This document shows positions 1-11,386 of a stretch of DNA of 64,000 bases, piece by piece. Source of the stretch: Botrytis cinerea B05.10 (taxonomy: Eukaryota; Ascomycota; Leotiomycetes; Helotiales; Sclerotiniaceae); assembly GCF_000143535.2 (NCBI RefSeq), contig NC_037318.1, positions 2,480,001-2,544,000 of the forward strand, read 5' to 3'. The translations under genes were made by a program, and so were the position numbers. Every line of letters starts with the position of its first letter. Within the stretch, counting starts at the first letter, position 1. A model generated the notes under the pieces. The model was not told the DNA's origin and did no database searches. It saw only the letters and a program-made list of their open reading frames with translations.

Positions 1-498
1 TCAGCACATGTTTGGGCGTGTTGAGCTCCCCTGACTTGCCAATGAGTTGGGTGGACTGAAAGAACAACACCAAGGACAGGGCAGATATTGAAATTTCCAT
101 TCATTCACCACTCATAAAACTCAGTCAATCATTCGAGTCTAAATGTACCAACTATGCCGTGTTTCTGTCCTCAAATTCGCAATCACGCCCAGGTAGGTAG
201 GTGCAAATCTACAATTCATGATGAATAACCATCGGCGAGGCTGAGGCCTTTTCAAGCCCCGCCATTGGAAACGGTCGATATTTACATACATTGGGGTTAC
301 CCCTTCAGCTGCATACAAAACAGCCAGCATACTTCTCTTCCAACCAATTTTCCACACTCGTTTTTTTACCATCGTTTCAATACTTCACTTACCGTGAGCT
401 TCCTTAAATAGAACAATACTTTTTCTTTTCTCTTCTTTTCCGCACTGCACTGCCACTCACTAAAAATTACGAGGTAGTCTTGCAGATCTCATTCATTG

Positions 499-510
499 AT
501 ATAAAAGGGG
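499..510 (+). promoter_or_regulatory. TATA-box-like element upstream of GNA1
   Basis: An ATATAAAAGGGG stretch lies about 125 bp before the GNA1 start codon. It is a good TATA match in otherwise mixed-composition leader DNA. The rest of positions 1-633 shows no coding region I can support; short frames there lack codon structure or family resemblance. Assignment as the core promoter is inference from motif and distance. Confidence 0.4.
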
Positions 511-633
511 CAGCCGCGCGCTTTATTCTTCATCCCGATAATACACATCATACCCTGAATCGACTTCACAACTACCTTCGCTGTTCTAGGTTCCATTCGC
601 ATACTCTCCCTGAAAACTACACTCAAATACACA

Positions 634-1236
634 ATGGTTTCCACCAACGGAGTTACAGACACCAATGGAGTCACCGCAGGACTTTTTGGGCCTGAGCTCG
701 TCTCCCCCGAAGTCGCCAAATCTCTCCCTGAATCATATACTCTCCGCGCCCTTCAAAAATCAGATTATGCCCGCGGATTTCTAGACGTTTTGCGGGTTCT
801 GACTGTTGTTGGGGATATCACCGAGGAGCAATGGAATGAGCGATACGATTGGTACAACAATCAAGGAAAGGGTGGCTATTACCTCTTAGTTATTGAGGAT
901 CAGGGAAAGGTTGTTGCTACAGGTGCTTTGATTGTGGAAAGGAAATTGTGAGTATATTTAGTTTAAGGAGGTGAATTCCGAGAAGTAACGAATACTGACT
1001 GAATGAAAAGTATCCATAATCTCGGTCTCGTGGGCCACATCGAAGACATTGCCGTAGCGAAAGACCAGCAAGGAAAGAAACTCGGATTGAAGATGATTCA
1101 AGCACTGGATTTCATCGCGGAGAAGATCGGTTGTTATAAGAGCATATTAGACTGCAGTGAGGCTAATGAAGGATTTTATGTAAAGTGTGGGTTCAAGAGG
1201 GCGGGCTTGGAAATGGCTCATTATTATGATCATTGA
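634..1236 (+). CDS. GNA1: Glucosamine-6-phosphate N-acetyltransferase
   Basis: Transfers acetyl from acetyl-CoA to glucosamine-6-phosphate, the second step of the cytosolic UDP-GlcNAc pathway that feeds chitin, N-glycans and GPI anchors. Two exons, 634-947 and 1011-1236, join across a 63-bp GTGAGT...AAAAG intron with CTGAC upstream of the acceptor. They give 179 aa, near the family length (yeast about 159). The splice restores the hallmark run KFIHNLGLVGHIEDIAV, followed by the GNAT acetyl-CoA loop QQGKKLG and the C-terminal GFYVKCGFKRAGLEMAHYYD block. The N-terminal 30 residues, with a repeated TNGVT, are variable. The ATG at 634 is the first in frame after the TATA-like box. The gene is intact and conserved, and I am confident of the call. 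Confidence 0.95.
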
Positions 1237-1473
1237 AACAAGCGTTGAGATAATAAGTTTGGATCTCCAGACATAGCGAATTTGTTGGATTTTGATTTGG
1301 AATTGAGCATAGAGCGAGCGTTATAAATGGAAGATAAAAAGGATACCATGGACAGATTTGTTTTGATTGGGAATGGATTAACTACTGCTAGGAAGTTTAA
1401 AGCAATGCATATTAGATTTATTGTGGTTCTGTTTCCTCGTCTTCTTTTCATACATTAGTGATTTTCTGCTGCT

Positions 1474-2418
1474 TCAAACCCATTGAGGTTTTTTGACCGT
1501 TTTTTTTCTTCTGATGGTCCCAGGACCAGTCCGCAATCCAATTGGACTAGACTTCATAACCATTCGAGGTTCCTTCTTGATTGGCTTTCTTGTAACGCCG
1601 GCAGGGCTCACAAGTCCCAACGCGGAGTCTCTAAATTTTGTCTCTGGATCAATCTTTCTGGAAGGAAGTGAGATGAGGGTCGGTTTGATCACGTCTTTCC
1701 TGTTAATTCTGATGGGCACAGAAACCCCGGATCCAATAACCACCCCTGACCGTTCATCAGACACATAGCTGTCGGAATTCACGGACATTCCCCTCACTCT
1801 CCATCCCAAAACATCCTCCTCAACCTCCTCCAAGAATCCATCCAAGCTTATACGTCCCTTGAAATTATCATCCAGTCCTATCCGAATACTCTCTTTCCCA
1901 TCCCCTAAGGATAAGCTACTATGGTTCCCTCCCCATACACTTATTGTGTTATTTTCAGATTCCCAGTATCCCGCTCCTGCTGTGCTTCCGCTATTAATTT
2001 TCAAAGGCGGAAGGTCAGCAACCCACCCATCTAGCTCTGCCATCTCCAATTCTTCCACATATTCTTCCACAATATCAGCCAACTCGATCATTCCCTCGAC
2101 TTCCTCTTCCATGATTAATACCATCTCTGTCAAACCGCCAAGTACATCCCCTTCCAAACCATCTAGTTCCTCTCCACACATCATTTTTTCTCCAGTAATC
2201 GTGTCCATTACAGAAGCGACTTCTTGAAGTAAAGACGCGAGTTTATGAGCGGTAGTTTGATGACTAGGTATAGGAGTCATCGGTATTCGCGGGTAAAGCT
2301 GAAGTGGTGGAAAAATTTCGAATTGGTACGTGGATTCTATCGGAGCTTGCGTTTTGACATTCGGATGCCTCTTTGTTGCTACCACCGCGTCATTACGCTG
2401 AAATGTATGATTTGACAT
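1474..2418 (-). CDS. Hypothetical protein with acidic centre and basic C-terminus (314 aa)
   Basis: A single uninterrupted frame of 314 codons from ATG (2416-2418) to TGA (1474-1476), convergent with GNA1 with 237 bp between stops. I do not recognise the family. Residues about 60-150 are leucine- and glutamate-rich and probably helical or coiled-coil (runs such as MEEEVEGMIELADIVEEYVEELEM). Residues about 150-220 are Gly/Ser-rich, and the last 60 are basic and proline-containing with RRKKTVKKP near the end, a possible nuclear-localisation signal. There is no signal peptide or membrane segment. Codon use and length against a random background support a real gene. A short nuclear or cytoskeletal adaptor would fit, but that is only a guess. 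Confidence 0.65.
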   Translation of the reverse strand: MSNHTFQRNDAVVATKRHPNVKTQAPIESTYQFEIFPPLQLYPRIPMTPIPSHQTTAHKLASLLQEVASVMDTITGEKMMCGEELDGLEGDVLGGLTEMVLIMEEEVEGMIELADIVEEYVEELEMAELDGWVADLPPLKINSGSTAGAGYWESENNTISVWGGNHSSLSLGDGKESIRIGLDDNFKGRISLDGFLEEVEEDVLGWRVRGMSVNSDSYVSDERSGVVIGSGVSVPIRINRKDVIKPTLISLPSRKIDPETKFRDSALGLVSPAGVTRKPIKKEPRMVMKSSPIGLRTGPGTIRRKKTVKKPQWV

Positions 2419-3828
2419 CGATATTGGCGCTTTTCAGCAGTCTGAAAGGCGATGGGAACCTGAGACTTCTAATTGCTGTTGCGAAATGGCTTGAGATCTC
2501 TCAAAGTAAAGGGATAGTGATGAACGAAACATGAATTAAATCTCCGACATAAGTTTTATTTGCTTCAGCCCTAGATTGTTCGACAGGGTGTCATAAGTAC
2601 TTGAAGTCTGCGTTAAATATCTACCACATTCCAAGACGGGGTAAGGTAACTCGCAAAAATGCTGTTGGCCTGGAAATCTTATAACCACCCGAAATGTTTT
2701 ATTGCATCCCACATCATCGGCCAGAAATGGCATGATGATATTGAGACGTTTAAAATATGCCACTTATGCTGTGAATCCCTTTCACTTGATTGTGGATAAT
2801 TATCATGGGAATTAACAGGTGTTGGTCAGGGATCGTAGGAAAAGAGGGACAAGTATAGCGAATCATGGCCGGATTCCGTACGAGTCATTCATGCAAGATG
2901 TAAATGCATTGACGAACCTCAAGTTGAAAGAAAAGCGAGGAATGTGTACCTAGGTGTTCTTTTGTACACTGAGATATGGGATAACAAACCATAACTAATT
3001 GCAGGCAAGGAATGAAATGCAATCCATGAGGGGAATTAGGACATTAGAATGGGCCCGGCGAAGTAGATAGCATTGCAATATTCATCGCAGATTACTGTGT
3101 TGGAGATAGTGAAGAACTATACGAAGTCGAGATTTAGAAGCTCCAACACGCAGCTTCAGAGCCCCATTCGTACAGTTCAAAAAAATCAATTGAGGGATTG
3201 GCTGATTTATGTCATGATTTTTGTGACGCCCTGATTGGGCAAGGACTGGAATTTTCAATGAACAAAATTTATTCCAATCCAAGGAGACATTCAAATCTAG
3301 AGAGGTATTCGAGTTTGATGAGATGTTTAAGCCCAATGGAATTATTCGAGCCAGTTCAAACGTTCAAGCGATGTTGAGTGTTCAACGTAGAGTGCACTCA
3401 CTCATCACTCCAGATATCTTTCGGAAACTGTACAACAAGAACATGATTATCGAAGCAGCCGCTAGGCTTCATTGCACCTGCATTGGGTACCCAAGACGAT
3501 CAGAGGATCGTTGGTTGCTTGAAATTCTATCACAAGATCTTTTAACTCCCCGCCGCCGAATCTATTTGGTAGCATCACATCACATCGTCCGATTCATGAA
3601 AGACCAGATGTTCAACGTCATGTTTCATTCTTTATGGTCTTATTATTCCCAAAATATCTTGCACCTGAATAACCTTCGGATATCATGTCTGCATCATTTT
3701 GGGTGGCGCTTGTAAACAATCGGGTTTGGTGTGGGCGTATCTGGCTTTTCCTTGAAGCGCATTGAGATGTTCTTGTGGATTTCATCCCCTTTCACCTGAC
3801 ATTCTCTTCTACCCTCTTCTCATTCTTC
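2419..3828. other. Intergenic; one weak 130-codon frame
   Basis: Mixed-composition DNA between the acidic-protein gene and LSM7. The only frame worth noting runs 3323-3715 (+), ATG to TAA, 130 codons. Its product is rich in Arg, His and Leu with no domain, signal peptide or resemblance I recognise. A frame of this size can arise by chance, so I do not call it a gene. The remainder holds the LSM7 3' end and the upstream region of the minus-strand gene at 2418. Confidence 0.4.
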
Positions 3829-4361
3829 TCATTCTTCTTGTTGTACGAAAGGATTCGCAATTTCTTCGCTACCATCAACTGGACTTATTCCAATGAGTAA
3901 GGTTCCTCTTGCAACCACTAAGCCCAATGACCTCCAAGCTTCTGTTCCTTCATCATCTGCGAAAGATTTCAGTTAGTAAATGGGTTTGGTAGAATACAAA
4001 TACACTTTACCAGTTAGCTTCTCCTCCACATCATCCAATACCAAATTCATCAGAGCATCATAACCCTTCAATGTGCCTTTCACTAAGGAGGATTTGTGTT
4101 AGTAACTTTCGAGTCTACCAATGCAAATCAAAACGTACCATGTCTGCCACCATTGAACTTGACTGTGACCTGCTTATCCATGTACTTTCCCAGGTCCAAG
4201 ATATTCTCTTTCTTTGGTTTCTCAAAATTTCCCCCGCCATGTCCACCCCTCTCCCCACCATGACCTCCTCTACCAGCTCCCCTGCCACCTCTGTGTTCAC
4301 CATGACCTCTACCACCTCCACGTCCGCCACCTCTGTGTTGACCTTGACCCCTTTCAGACAT
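3829..4361 (-). CDS. LSM7: U6 snRNA-associated Sm-like protein LSm7
   Basis: Subunit of the Lsm1-7 (cytoplasmic mRNA decay) and Lsm2-8 (nuclear U6 snRNP) heptameric rings. Three exons on the minus strand, 4361-4139, 4082-4011 and 3956-3829, are joined by 56- and 54-bp introns (GTACGT...TTAG and GTAAAG...GCAG, the second with an exact TACTAAC). They give 140 aa. Residues about 7-50 are an RGG/GGRGGH-rich tail, an extension common in fungal Lsm7. The Sm1 motif follows (KKENILDLGKYMDKQVTVKFNGGR, then VKGTLKGYDALMNLVLDDVEE), then Sm2 (LGLVVARGTLLIGISP). The gene is divergent from the large lipase gene across 824 bp. All exons are open and in frame. Confidence 0.95.
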
Positions 4362-5101
4362 TGTGTCGCATGTATGAGAAAATGCGGTCTGTTATCTGTT
4401 GGGGGGGATATGTGAGGAGTATTGACGGTACCAAAGAATTCTAGAACTTTGGTGATGGAAAGCTACAGCAATTGAAGCAAGTCAGCCGCTAGAATAAAGC
4501 GACATAAGTGGCTGATATGGAAGGCTGTGGAGACGAGGCTGAGCTCATAAGCTGTGGCTGAACATATTTGTAAGTGCGGAAGGGCGGTGCCGATACAATG
4601 GAATGTATTACCATTCCAATTTTACACGAAGCATCAACATGTCAGGAACACTTCTGCTTCACCAATATAATACTCACATAATGTCTACGAGCATGTGGCG
4701 TTTTACTTCTCAAGATTGACAAGAAAATAAAAATCCTGTGCTTGACCAACCCAGTGATCATATTGAAGTCGAGTGTCCAGTTCTACAGAGGTTTCTCGAA
4801 AGTCACATTCCCATCAAATCGATTTACTGGCAACTGTCTCTATTCTACAAGACGGTGAGTGCACATCCTTAGCCAAGTACGATTTCTTAATACCTTTGCA
4901 TTCTTCACTGTCATGTATGGTTGCTATCACAACATCATTCCCAAGGCCATTACGCATTATCACATGTCAAATGGTATTCAATTCTGTTGTCAACACCCCG
5001 CCACGATTCAATGATCTTCGTCATACATCATGAGAAATAATATGCACCACAACTACTCAGTCCTGTCAGGTACGGCGACCTCAATTTCATCTACTTCGAT
5101 C

Positions 5102-5113
5102 ATGAATCTGTAG
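5102..5113 (+). promoter_or_regulatory. Minimal upstream ORF in the lipase 5' leader
   Basis: ATG-AAT-CTG-TAG, three sense codons, ends 72 bp before the most likely start of the large lipase gene. The TAG is also the in-frame stop that closes the lipase frame upstream. Such minimal uORFs can reduce translation of the main ORF. Transcription through this point is assumed, not shown. The 4362-5185 region is a bidirectional promoter for LSM7 and the lipase gene; I see no other defined site in it. Confidence 0.3.
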
Positions 5114-5185
5114 GGTCAATTTCGAGAAAGTCTTGATTCTCGAAACCTAATCGAAACCCTCAATTTGCCACGCATAGCACAATCG

Positions 5186-8100
5186 ATGAGTTTGAAAGAA
5201 TTGGAGCCTCAAGCTCTAGAGGCTCTGAATGAAGAACCGCAACGTGAGGCAGAGGAGATAGACGGGCTAGAGGAAAATGCGGTATTGTACCATCAACGTC
5301 TACCGCAGATAATTCGAGAATCGACGCTTCTCCCAGCGCCCATTGCCACTGCAATTAGCCTGGTGACAAGATCATCTTCTCTTTACATTCGACTTGGCAC
5401 ATTCATAGGGGGCCTTGCTATAGATGGTGCACGAGTAACAACACTCACCGGGCTAGAAGTCAGTAGAGCTATTATAGAGGGAATAATACATCGTGCCGGA
5501 AAGGACGTTGCAAATCGGAGTACTGGAGAATTAGGAAGGTTGGAAGCAGAAGGACTATTGGAACGAAGCATCGCGAATTTACACGCCACTATTACAGGAA
5601 TATCATTCGCTGCTTCGACTAGTTTTCATTTTTCTTCTGTAGCTTTGTCTTCAGCTACAGATATTTCACAACAGCTACTGGGTACATTGGATTCGATTCT
5701 TGGTTCGACTGATTCTTCGAGAGCAATAGCAAGCATCATTACACTGATTCGCAGAGAGTTCCAGAACCCTGCCACAGGAGCAGAAGGAGAGAAGGTTAGT
5801 GTAGGTGATCTCTTGTTGGGTATTTGTGGGTTGGCATTGTTGCAAAGATGGTGTCGCAAATTGACCGACCTGGAATGCCGAGAAAACAAACACGAGGAAG
5901 TTCTTTGGGATGTGGTTGTGCTTGATGATGGACGGCGAGCGGATGTGGTTGGTATGATATCAGGAGATTCCTCCAATACTCAAGGAGATACCACCAAATT
6001 GTCTTTCATGAATACAAGAGGTGGTGAACTGTTAGAGACGATTGAAAGAGAGGAGCCAAGCCAAGCTGATGTTGGAAAGGACAATGCGGAGAGTGTATTG
6101 AGACAGAGGCTAATCCAGTCTCTACCTTCTGATGCCTCTGTTTCCATTACGACCTCTACCATCACAACAACCATAAAAACAATCACTGTGGAAGTTTCAG
6201 GATTCGAGCCTCCTGTTTTTTTGCCACCTCCCGGAGTGGAAATACTAGAAGAACATGCTATTCGTCTTGAAAATGCGGACCTAATCACCGGGGGCAAACA
6301 ACAAGAAATTACATCAGTACCGAGATATAGAGTCGTGTATGGGATAGTAGGAAATAGATTGCGAAATACGAGTGTCGCAGAACAAGAATCACTACAAGAT
6401 ATTAAGAAGAACGTGGAAAGTGATAACGGTTCGGCCGATGACCAGGACAGCAGCGTCACCTATTCAAACATACCCAAAGCGACTTATCTAGACGATGGTT
6501 TGCCTATACAAGACGAATACCCGCCTGTCATTGTTCGCAGAAGAACGATTGGTAGCAAATCAAAAATCCCCAGACTTTCCCTTCCTGGAGTTTTGGATGA
6601 GAAATGTATAGTAAGTGCGGAAGTATCTTCTTTGGTTTCGGATAACTTAGCAAATCAAAAGAGATCAAGAAAGCCTATCAGCCCAACATCATCAGATGAT
6701 AGTTCTAAACAGAATTTCCTTCAACCGATTTCGAATAATCAAATATCTAAAAAATCAAAGACCGATGAAACAACGGTGGAAGGAGAAGATAAGAAAAGTT
6801 CTTTTCGCCAGGCCTTGAGTGGACGATCTAGCACCAAGTTATCCAATCTGTTCCACAAGGATGGGATCAAAGAAGACAGCAAACCCACACTTCCGCCTCG
6901 GCCTCGTTCAACATGGAGAGACCCCACTCATGCGTCAACGGTTAGATCTACCCCAGCCCATCTATCAATTCCACAGAAACGGCCAAGAAGTACTGCAGGC
7001 TCCTCAACACCATTGCGTGGAAATCAGACCCCATTGACTTCGGAAAATCTTGATAAGATTCAGCCCGATTTACCACGCACTCCCTCTAGAACTAGTTATT
7101 ACACGGTTCACGAACAACGAAAAGATTCAATGGTTTCTCAAATTGACACATATTCAATCCACTCTTTTGATCAAGGCCGTTCTCATTCCCCAACAACCCC
7201 GAGGAATCGTTTCATGGGCCAGAATAATGCTATGAGGCTACTATCCGAGAGGGGTTTGACCCTCGAAAATTCACTTTCGACACCCAAAAGCCATCGACGC
7301 ACACATTCAAATGAAGAAAGCATATTTACATTGAACACAAATAATTCAGAGATTTGTCTCATCCCAAATTTTAGAAGAGAAAAGGGTATATTTGAGGGCA
7401 GGGAAGCACTAGATTCCCTGGTGCGGACTGGTAAGATTGATGGCACTTTTCCAAAACGCCATCTCATACAAAACATTACTCGTTTCGTCAAATTTGCATC
7501 TGCTTCTTACGGTTCCAATTTTCTTCGAGTAATGGGGATCTCGGATCCTAGTACAAGACAAGAGCTTAATGCTATACATCATCTCGAACATCAATCATTT
7601 TCGTCTCATACACAACTGCCTGCCGACACTATTCTTCTTTCTTCATTTGTTGATCCTCAAGGTGGGACTGATTCTAGTGGACTCACAAATACTGGCGTTC
7701 CAATGGTCCATTATGTGTCACTAGATCATCAATCACAAGCTATAGTTCTCACATGTCGTGGTACTCTAGGATTTGAAGATGTTCTCGCCGATATGACTTG
7801 TGATTATGATGAACTGATTTGGCGTGGTAAAGCTTACAAAGTCCACAAGGGGATTCATGCATCTGCACGTAGACTCCTTCATGGCGGTGGAGGCCGTGTT
7901 ATGGCCACAATAAAGGCAGCGCTTGAGGAATTTTCAGGTTATGGTCTGATTATGTGTGGGCATTCATTAGGTGGCGGTGTAAGTACTTTGTTGGCCATCA
8001 TGGTTTCCGAGCCTGCTGGCTCCGGCACATCATTCGTTACTTCCTATAATTCCGAAAATCTATCCACATCTCATGACGCTACTAATGATTCTTCTCGAAT

Positions 8101-8734
8101 ACTACAACTGCCACCGGGTCGATCAATCCATGTCTATGCTTATGGCCCCCCTGCTACGATTTCTCCATCTCTCCGATCTGCAACTAGAGGTCTCATCACA
8201 ACAGTTGTGAACGGTAACGATCTCGTCCCTCATCTTTCCCTTGGTCTGCTTCACGATCTTCAAGCAGTAGCTCTTGCATTCAAGAACGATGATTCTGGTG
8301 CGAAAGGCGAAGTAAAGAGAAGGGTATGGACTGGAATGAGTAATTCATTTGCTGAAAGATGGTACGGACGATCTGGTCATGGAACTGATGAGGAAGAGGA
8401 AGATACGTGGGCATATGCTGCACTTAAAGCGCTTCGAGCTTGTATGTTGAGCAATAAGCTAGTACCACCTGGAGAAGTTTTTGTGATTGAGAGTATGGCT
8501 GTCTTGAAACGAAACGCTTTCACAAGAAAAAGTGATGTGAGCGATGGAAAGAATCATAGAGGGGAAGACGGATTAGGTAAACCAGCGACTAGAAGTGTAT
8601 TAAAATACGTGAGGGATGTAGAGAAGAGGTTCGGTGAAGTCAGGTTTGGGGGAAGCATGCTGTTAGACCATAGTCCGGGAAGATATGAAAGCAGTTTGAG
8701 GGCATTGGGAAAGGGCGTCTTGGATGGTTCATGA
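5186..8734 (+). CDS. sn1-specific diacylglycerol lipase-like class-3 lipase
   Basis: Predicted serine lipase acting on membrane glycerolipids (diacylglycerol to monoacylglycerol plus fatty acid), 1182 aa without introns. The frame extends to a TTG at 5165, but the first ATG is 5186 and the TAG at 5111 closes it upstream; an extra 5' exon is possible. Residues about 40-230 form a conserved fungal N-terminal region (LLPAPIATAISLVTRSSS...) ending in a hydrophobic stretch LLLGICGLALLQRW near residue 215. Residues about 240-720 are Ser/Thr/Pro-rich and probably disordered. The alpha/beta-hydrolase domain follows: nucleophile in GHSLGGG (Ser927), acid in NGNDLVPHLSLG (Asp1012) and likely histidine in MLLDHSPGRYE (His1162). 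The triad appears complete. Substrate is inferred from family. Confidence 0.88.
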   Translation: MSLKELEPQALEALNEEPQREAEEIDGLEENAVLYHQRLPQIIRESTLLPAPIATAISLVTRSSSLYIRLGTFIGGLAIDGARVTTLTGLEVSRAIIEGIIHRAGKDVANRSTGELGRLEAEGLLERSIANLHATITGISFAASTSFHFSSVALSSATDISQQLLGTLDSILGSTDSSRAIASIITLIRREFQNPATGAEGEKVSVGDLLLGICGLALLQRWCRKLTDLECRENKHEEVLWDVVVLDDGRRADVVGMISGDSSNTQGDTTKLSFMNTRGGELLETIEREEPSQADVGKDNAESVLRQRLIQSLPSDASVSITTSTITTTIKTITVEVSGFEPPVFLPPPGVEILEEHAIRLENADLITGGKQQEITSVPRYRVVYGIVGNRLRNTSVAEQESLQDIKKNVESDNGSADDQDSSVTYSNIPKATYLDDGLPIQDEYPPVIVRRRTIGSKSKIPRLSLPGVLDEKCIVSAEVSSLVSDNLANQKRSRKPISPTSSDDSSKQNFLQPISNNQISKKSKTDETTVEGEDKKSSFRQALSGRSSTKLSNLFHKDGIKEDSKPTLPPRPRSTWRDPTHASTVRSTPAHLSIPQKRPRSTAGSSTPLRGNQTPLTSENLDKIQPDLPRTPSRTSYYTVHEQRKDSMVSQIDTYSIHSFDQGRSHSPTTPRNRFMGQNNAMRLLSERGLTLENSLSTPKSHRRTHSNEESIFTLNTNNSEICLIPNFRREKGIFEGREALDSLVRTGKIDGTFPKRHLIQNITRFVKFASASYGSNFLRVMGISDPSTRQELNAIHHLEHQSFSSHTQLPADTILLSSFVDPQGGTDSSGLTNTGVPMVHYVSLDHQSQAIVLTCRGTLGFEDVLADMTCDYDELIWRGKAYKVHKGIHASARRLLHGGGGRVMATIKAALEEFSGYGLIMCGHSLGGGVSTLLAIMVSEPAGSGTSFVTSYNSENLSTSHDATNDSSRILQLPPGRSIHVYAYGPPATISPSLRSATRGLITTVVNGNDLVPHLSLGLLHDLQAVALAFKNDDSGAKGEVKRRVWTGMSNSFAERWYGRSGHGTDEEEEDTWAYAALKALRACMLSNKLVPPGEVFVIESMAVLKRNAFTRKSDVSDGKNHRGEDGLGKPATRSVLKYVRDVEKRFGEVRFGGSMLLDHSPGRYESSLRALGKGVLDGS

Positions 8735-9133
8735 CTTCTTCAACACAGTGTATCATTGTTTTCTGATATATAAATTTGAATTTGGAGCATGAAGAGTTCC
8801 TGATACTGCACAAACATCATATTTATCAAACAGGATTTATTCACGAGACGAGCTATTCAGAGGATGTGTGCATGAGTTACACCATGTGTAGTTGCTATCC
8901 ATCTTTCATTCATGTTTCCGTTAATCTTAATAATTTCATCTAGGAATTATTAGCACCCAAGAAATTACTGGCAAAGTTTATCTATAGGAATGCTTTAAAG
9001 CAGCCACATTGTATGTTTTCATTCCAACGCGTTTGAATATCACTTTCTTTCCAAAAATTATTGCTTCGTTCTGATTTATCCCACGTTTGTCAACTGAGTA
9101 ACTTCTACCAAATTCAAAAAATTTCTAGCCAAG
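8735..9133. other. Intergenic between lipase and carboxylesterase genes
   Basis: About 400 bp, AT-richer than the flanking genes, holding the 3' end of the lipase gene and the promoter and leader of the carboxylesterase gene. I see no ORF, repeat or RNA structure in it. Confidence 0.5.
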
Positions 9134-10913
9134 ATGGTCATTTTCATCATTCTCTTTGCCATCTGGACGTCTTTTGTTGGTGCAATAGGAAAGTCATTGC
9201 CGGTAGTGGATCTGGGATATTCTGTTAATCAAGCTACTGTTGAAGTATGTTGCTGAGATCTCGATCATGTCTCTCTCAAAGCTAACTTTTCCACGACCAC
9301 TAGCCATTGAGAATACTACAATTTCTCAAATATTCGGTATGGAGAAGCTCCTGTTGGCCCACTATGTTTTTCCAGACCAATCCCACCACGGACTGCCAAT
9401 CGAACTATAAATACTGGCCAAGAAGCAAGAACATGTTACCAAGCACATCCTCTTTGGTTATCGACGGCATGGCAATATATTCATGGGATTCCGTTGGAGG
9501 AGATAAAGCAAGAGTGGTTCGACATCAATAACCCACCTTCGCATGATGCCAGTCAATCCGAAGACTGCTTGTTATTGGATGTGATGGTACCTACTACAAT
9601 CTTTGATAAAGCTGTGAAGGATGAGCCGTGCGATGATGATCCTGGTGCTCCTGTCCTAGTTTGGATTGATGGTGGTGGTTTTACTGGAGGATACAAGCAT
9701 GAAACTAATCCAGCAGGATTAATTGAGAACTCAATAGTTTTAGGAGAAGAGTTTGTCTATGTTTCTATAAACTACAGACTTGGTCTTTATGTTAGTATAA
9801 TCATGACTATTCTTAATTTGAGCATACTAATTTTATCAGGGTTTCCTAGGTGGGCCACTCCTGAAAACGGATGGGAATGCAAATGCAGGTCTGCTTGATC
9901 AACGACTAGCATTAGAGTGGATCCAGGAGTTCATTTACTTATTTGGAGGTGACAGGAACCGAGTAACTATCATGGGCGAATCGGCCGGAGGTGGATCTAT
10001 ACTACATCAAATAACTGCATACGGTGGAATGAGAGGTCCCCCGCCATTTCAAAAAGCTATTTTACAAAGTCCAGGTTTTCAACCAAATCCAGGAAGTTAT
10101 GAACAAGAAAGAATCTCATATTATGTGTTGAAATATGCAAGCAGCTTTTCGAATAGGTCGATTGCAACTATTGATGATTTACGAACCGTCGATGCTCGGA
10201 CATTGGCTAAAGTCAATGATTTCATCGTTGCAAACTCTCCTTATGGTCTTTATACATTTGGTCCAACTGTTGATGGAACCTTCGCACCAGCACTCCCTGG
10301 TCAGGTCTTAGCGGATAAGAATTTTCACACTTCTTTGGCATTAATGATAGGGAGAAATGATCAAGAAGGTATTCTATTCACTTCACCCTACATTTCAAGC
10401 CAAGCAGGTTATATCACCAATCTCAAGTGGTTCTTTCCAAGGGCTCCTGAATCGATAATTTATGATATCCTAGCACTTTATCCTGACCAATTCAATCGCA
10501 AATACGGTTATACGAATGAGATGTTGCGCGCAGCAGTTACTAGTGCCGAGTCCTGTTTTACATGCAATACTAGATACTTGAATGCCAAAGTCGGAAACAA
10601 ATCCTACGTTTATTCATTCAATGTACCGCCAGCACTGCACGCACAAGATGTCGGATATACATTTTACAATGGTCCTGGGAGTGTTACATGGGATGGGAAA
10701 CCTGTATTTGGAGGTGCGGCACTTTCTCTTCAAGATTACATTATAAATTTCGTGACTACTGGTACTCCGAATGGGAGGAGGGTTCCTAATTTTCCTCTAT
10801 ATGGCAGCGAGTCGAATGTTTTGAGTATCAACTCATCGTTTCTGGGAACTATTTCTGTTGATACTTTGGTGAGGGGGCAATGTGAATGGTGGCAGAAAGC
10901 GCTTTACTATTGA
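9134..10913 (+). pseudogene. Secreted type-B carboxylesterase/lipase, apparent 5' frameshift
   Basis: Carboxylesterase-B family (cholinesterase-like alpha/beta hydrolase). Exon 1 (9134-9244) encodes a signal peptide (MVIFIILFAIWTSFVGA). Exon 2 is 9304-9790 and exon 3 is 9840-10913, with introns GTATGT...CTAG (59 bp) and GTTAGT...TCAG (49 bp). Exons 2-3 read NFSNIRYGEAPVGP, SEDCLLLDV, the oxyanion and nucleophile region GESAGGG (Ser codon 9981), a Glu in RNDQEG and a His in LHAQDVGYTFY, so the catalytic residues are present. However, joining exon 1 to exon 2 at the strong sites puts exon 2 out of frame: coding length is 1672 nt, one more than a multiple of three, and a TGA precedes EYYNFSN. 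A 2-bp loss in the short AGA repeat at 9310-9313 would explain it. A sequencing error or unusual splice remains possible. Confidence 0.75.
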
Positions 10914-11386
10914 TCACATTTGTCTTTTCCTTCATTTATGACGCACAACAGGAATTTGAATCTCGAGGCATTCAGGCTGAAAAGCGGTTCATAACTTAAT
11001 GAAGACCATGTGGTACGAAACTGAAAGCTTGAGTTGTATTGATTAGATGTTTCTTTATTATTGATAAATCAAGGTTAATCACAATCATCTTGAATTAAAA
11101 AAAATAAATCTAGGAAAAGATTCGATAAATAGCTATGATAATTGTATCTTCTCTTCTTATAAAGAGTTATAAATCTACGACTAGTCATTAATCAATCGCG
11201 TGTTGAATTGAAAGATAGATACACAGTTAAAGATTATATATTGTCATGATAAATTATATTATTTCTTTCATATAACACCTATAGTTGTAGATAAAAGGGA
11301 CTATTATATTATCGTATGTACTATCAACTTCATATCAGACATTGTAGTACCACCCGTGTACTAACTAATGCAAATACTTGAATCAA
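10914..11386. other. AT-rich convergent intergenic region
   Basis: Lies between the stops of the carboxylesterase (+) and the class-3 lipase (-). It is AT-rich with short A/T runs and is the probable shared 3' UTR and termination zone. I see no gene or defined repeat. Confidence 0.5.

Noticed and set aside
5980..6459. Long minus-strand open frame inside the lipase gene
   Set aside because: It is the antisense shadow of a well-supported coding exon with disordered Ser/Thr-rich composition; it has no independent support.
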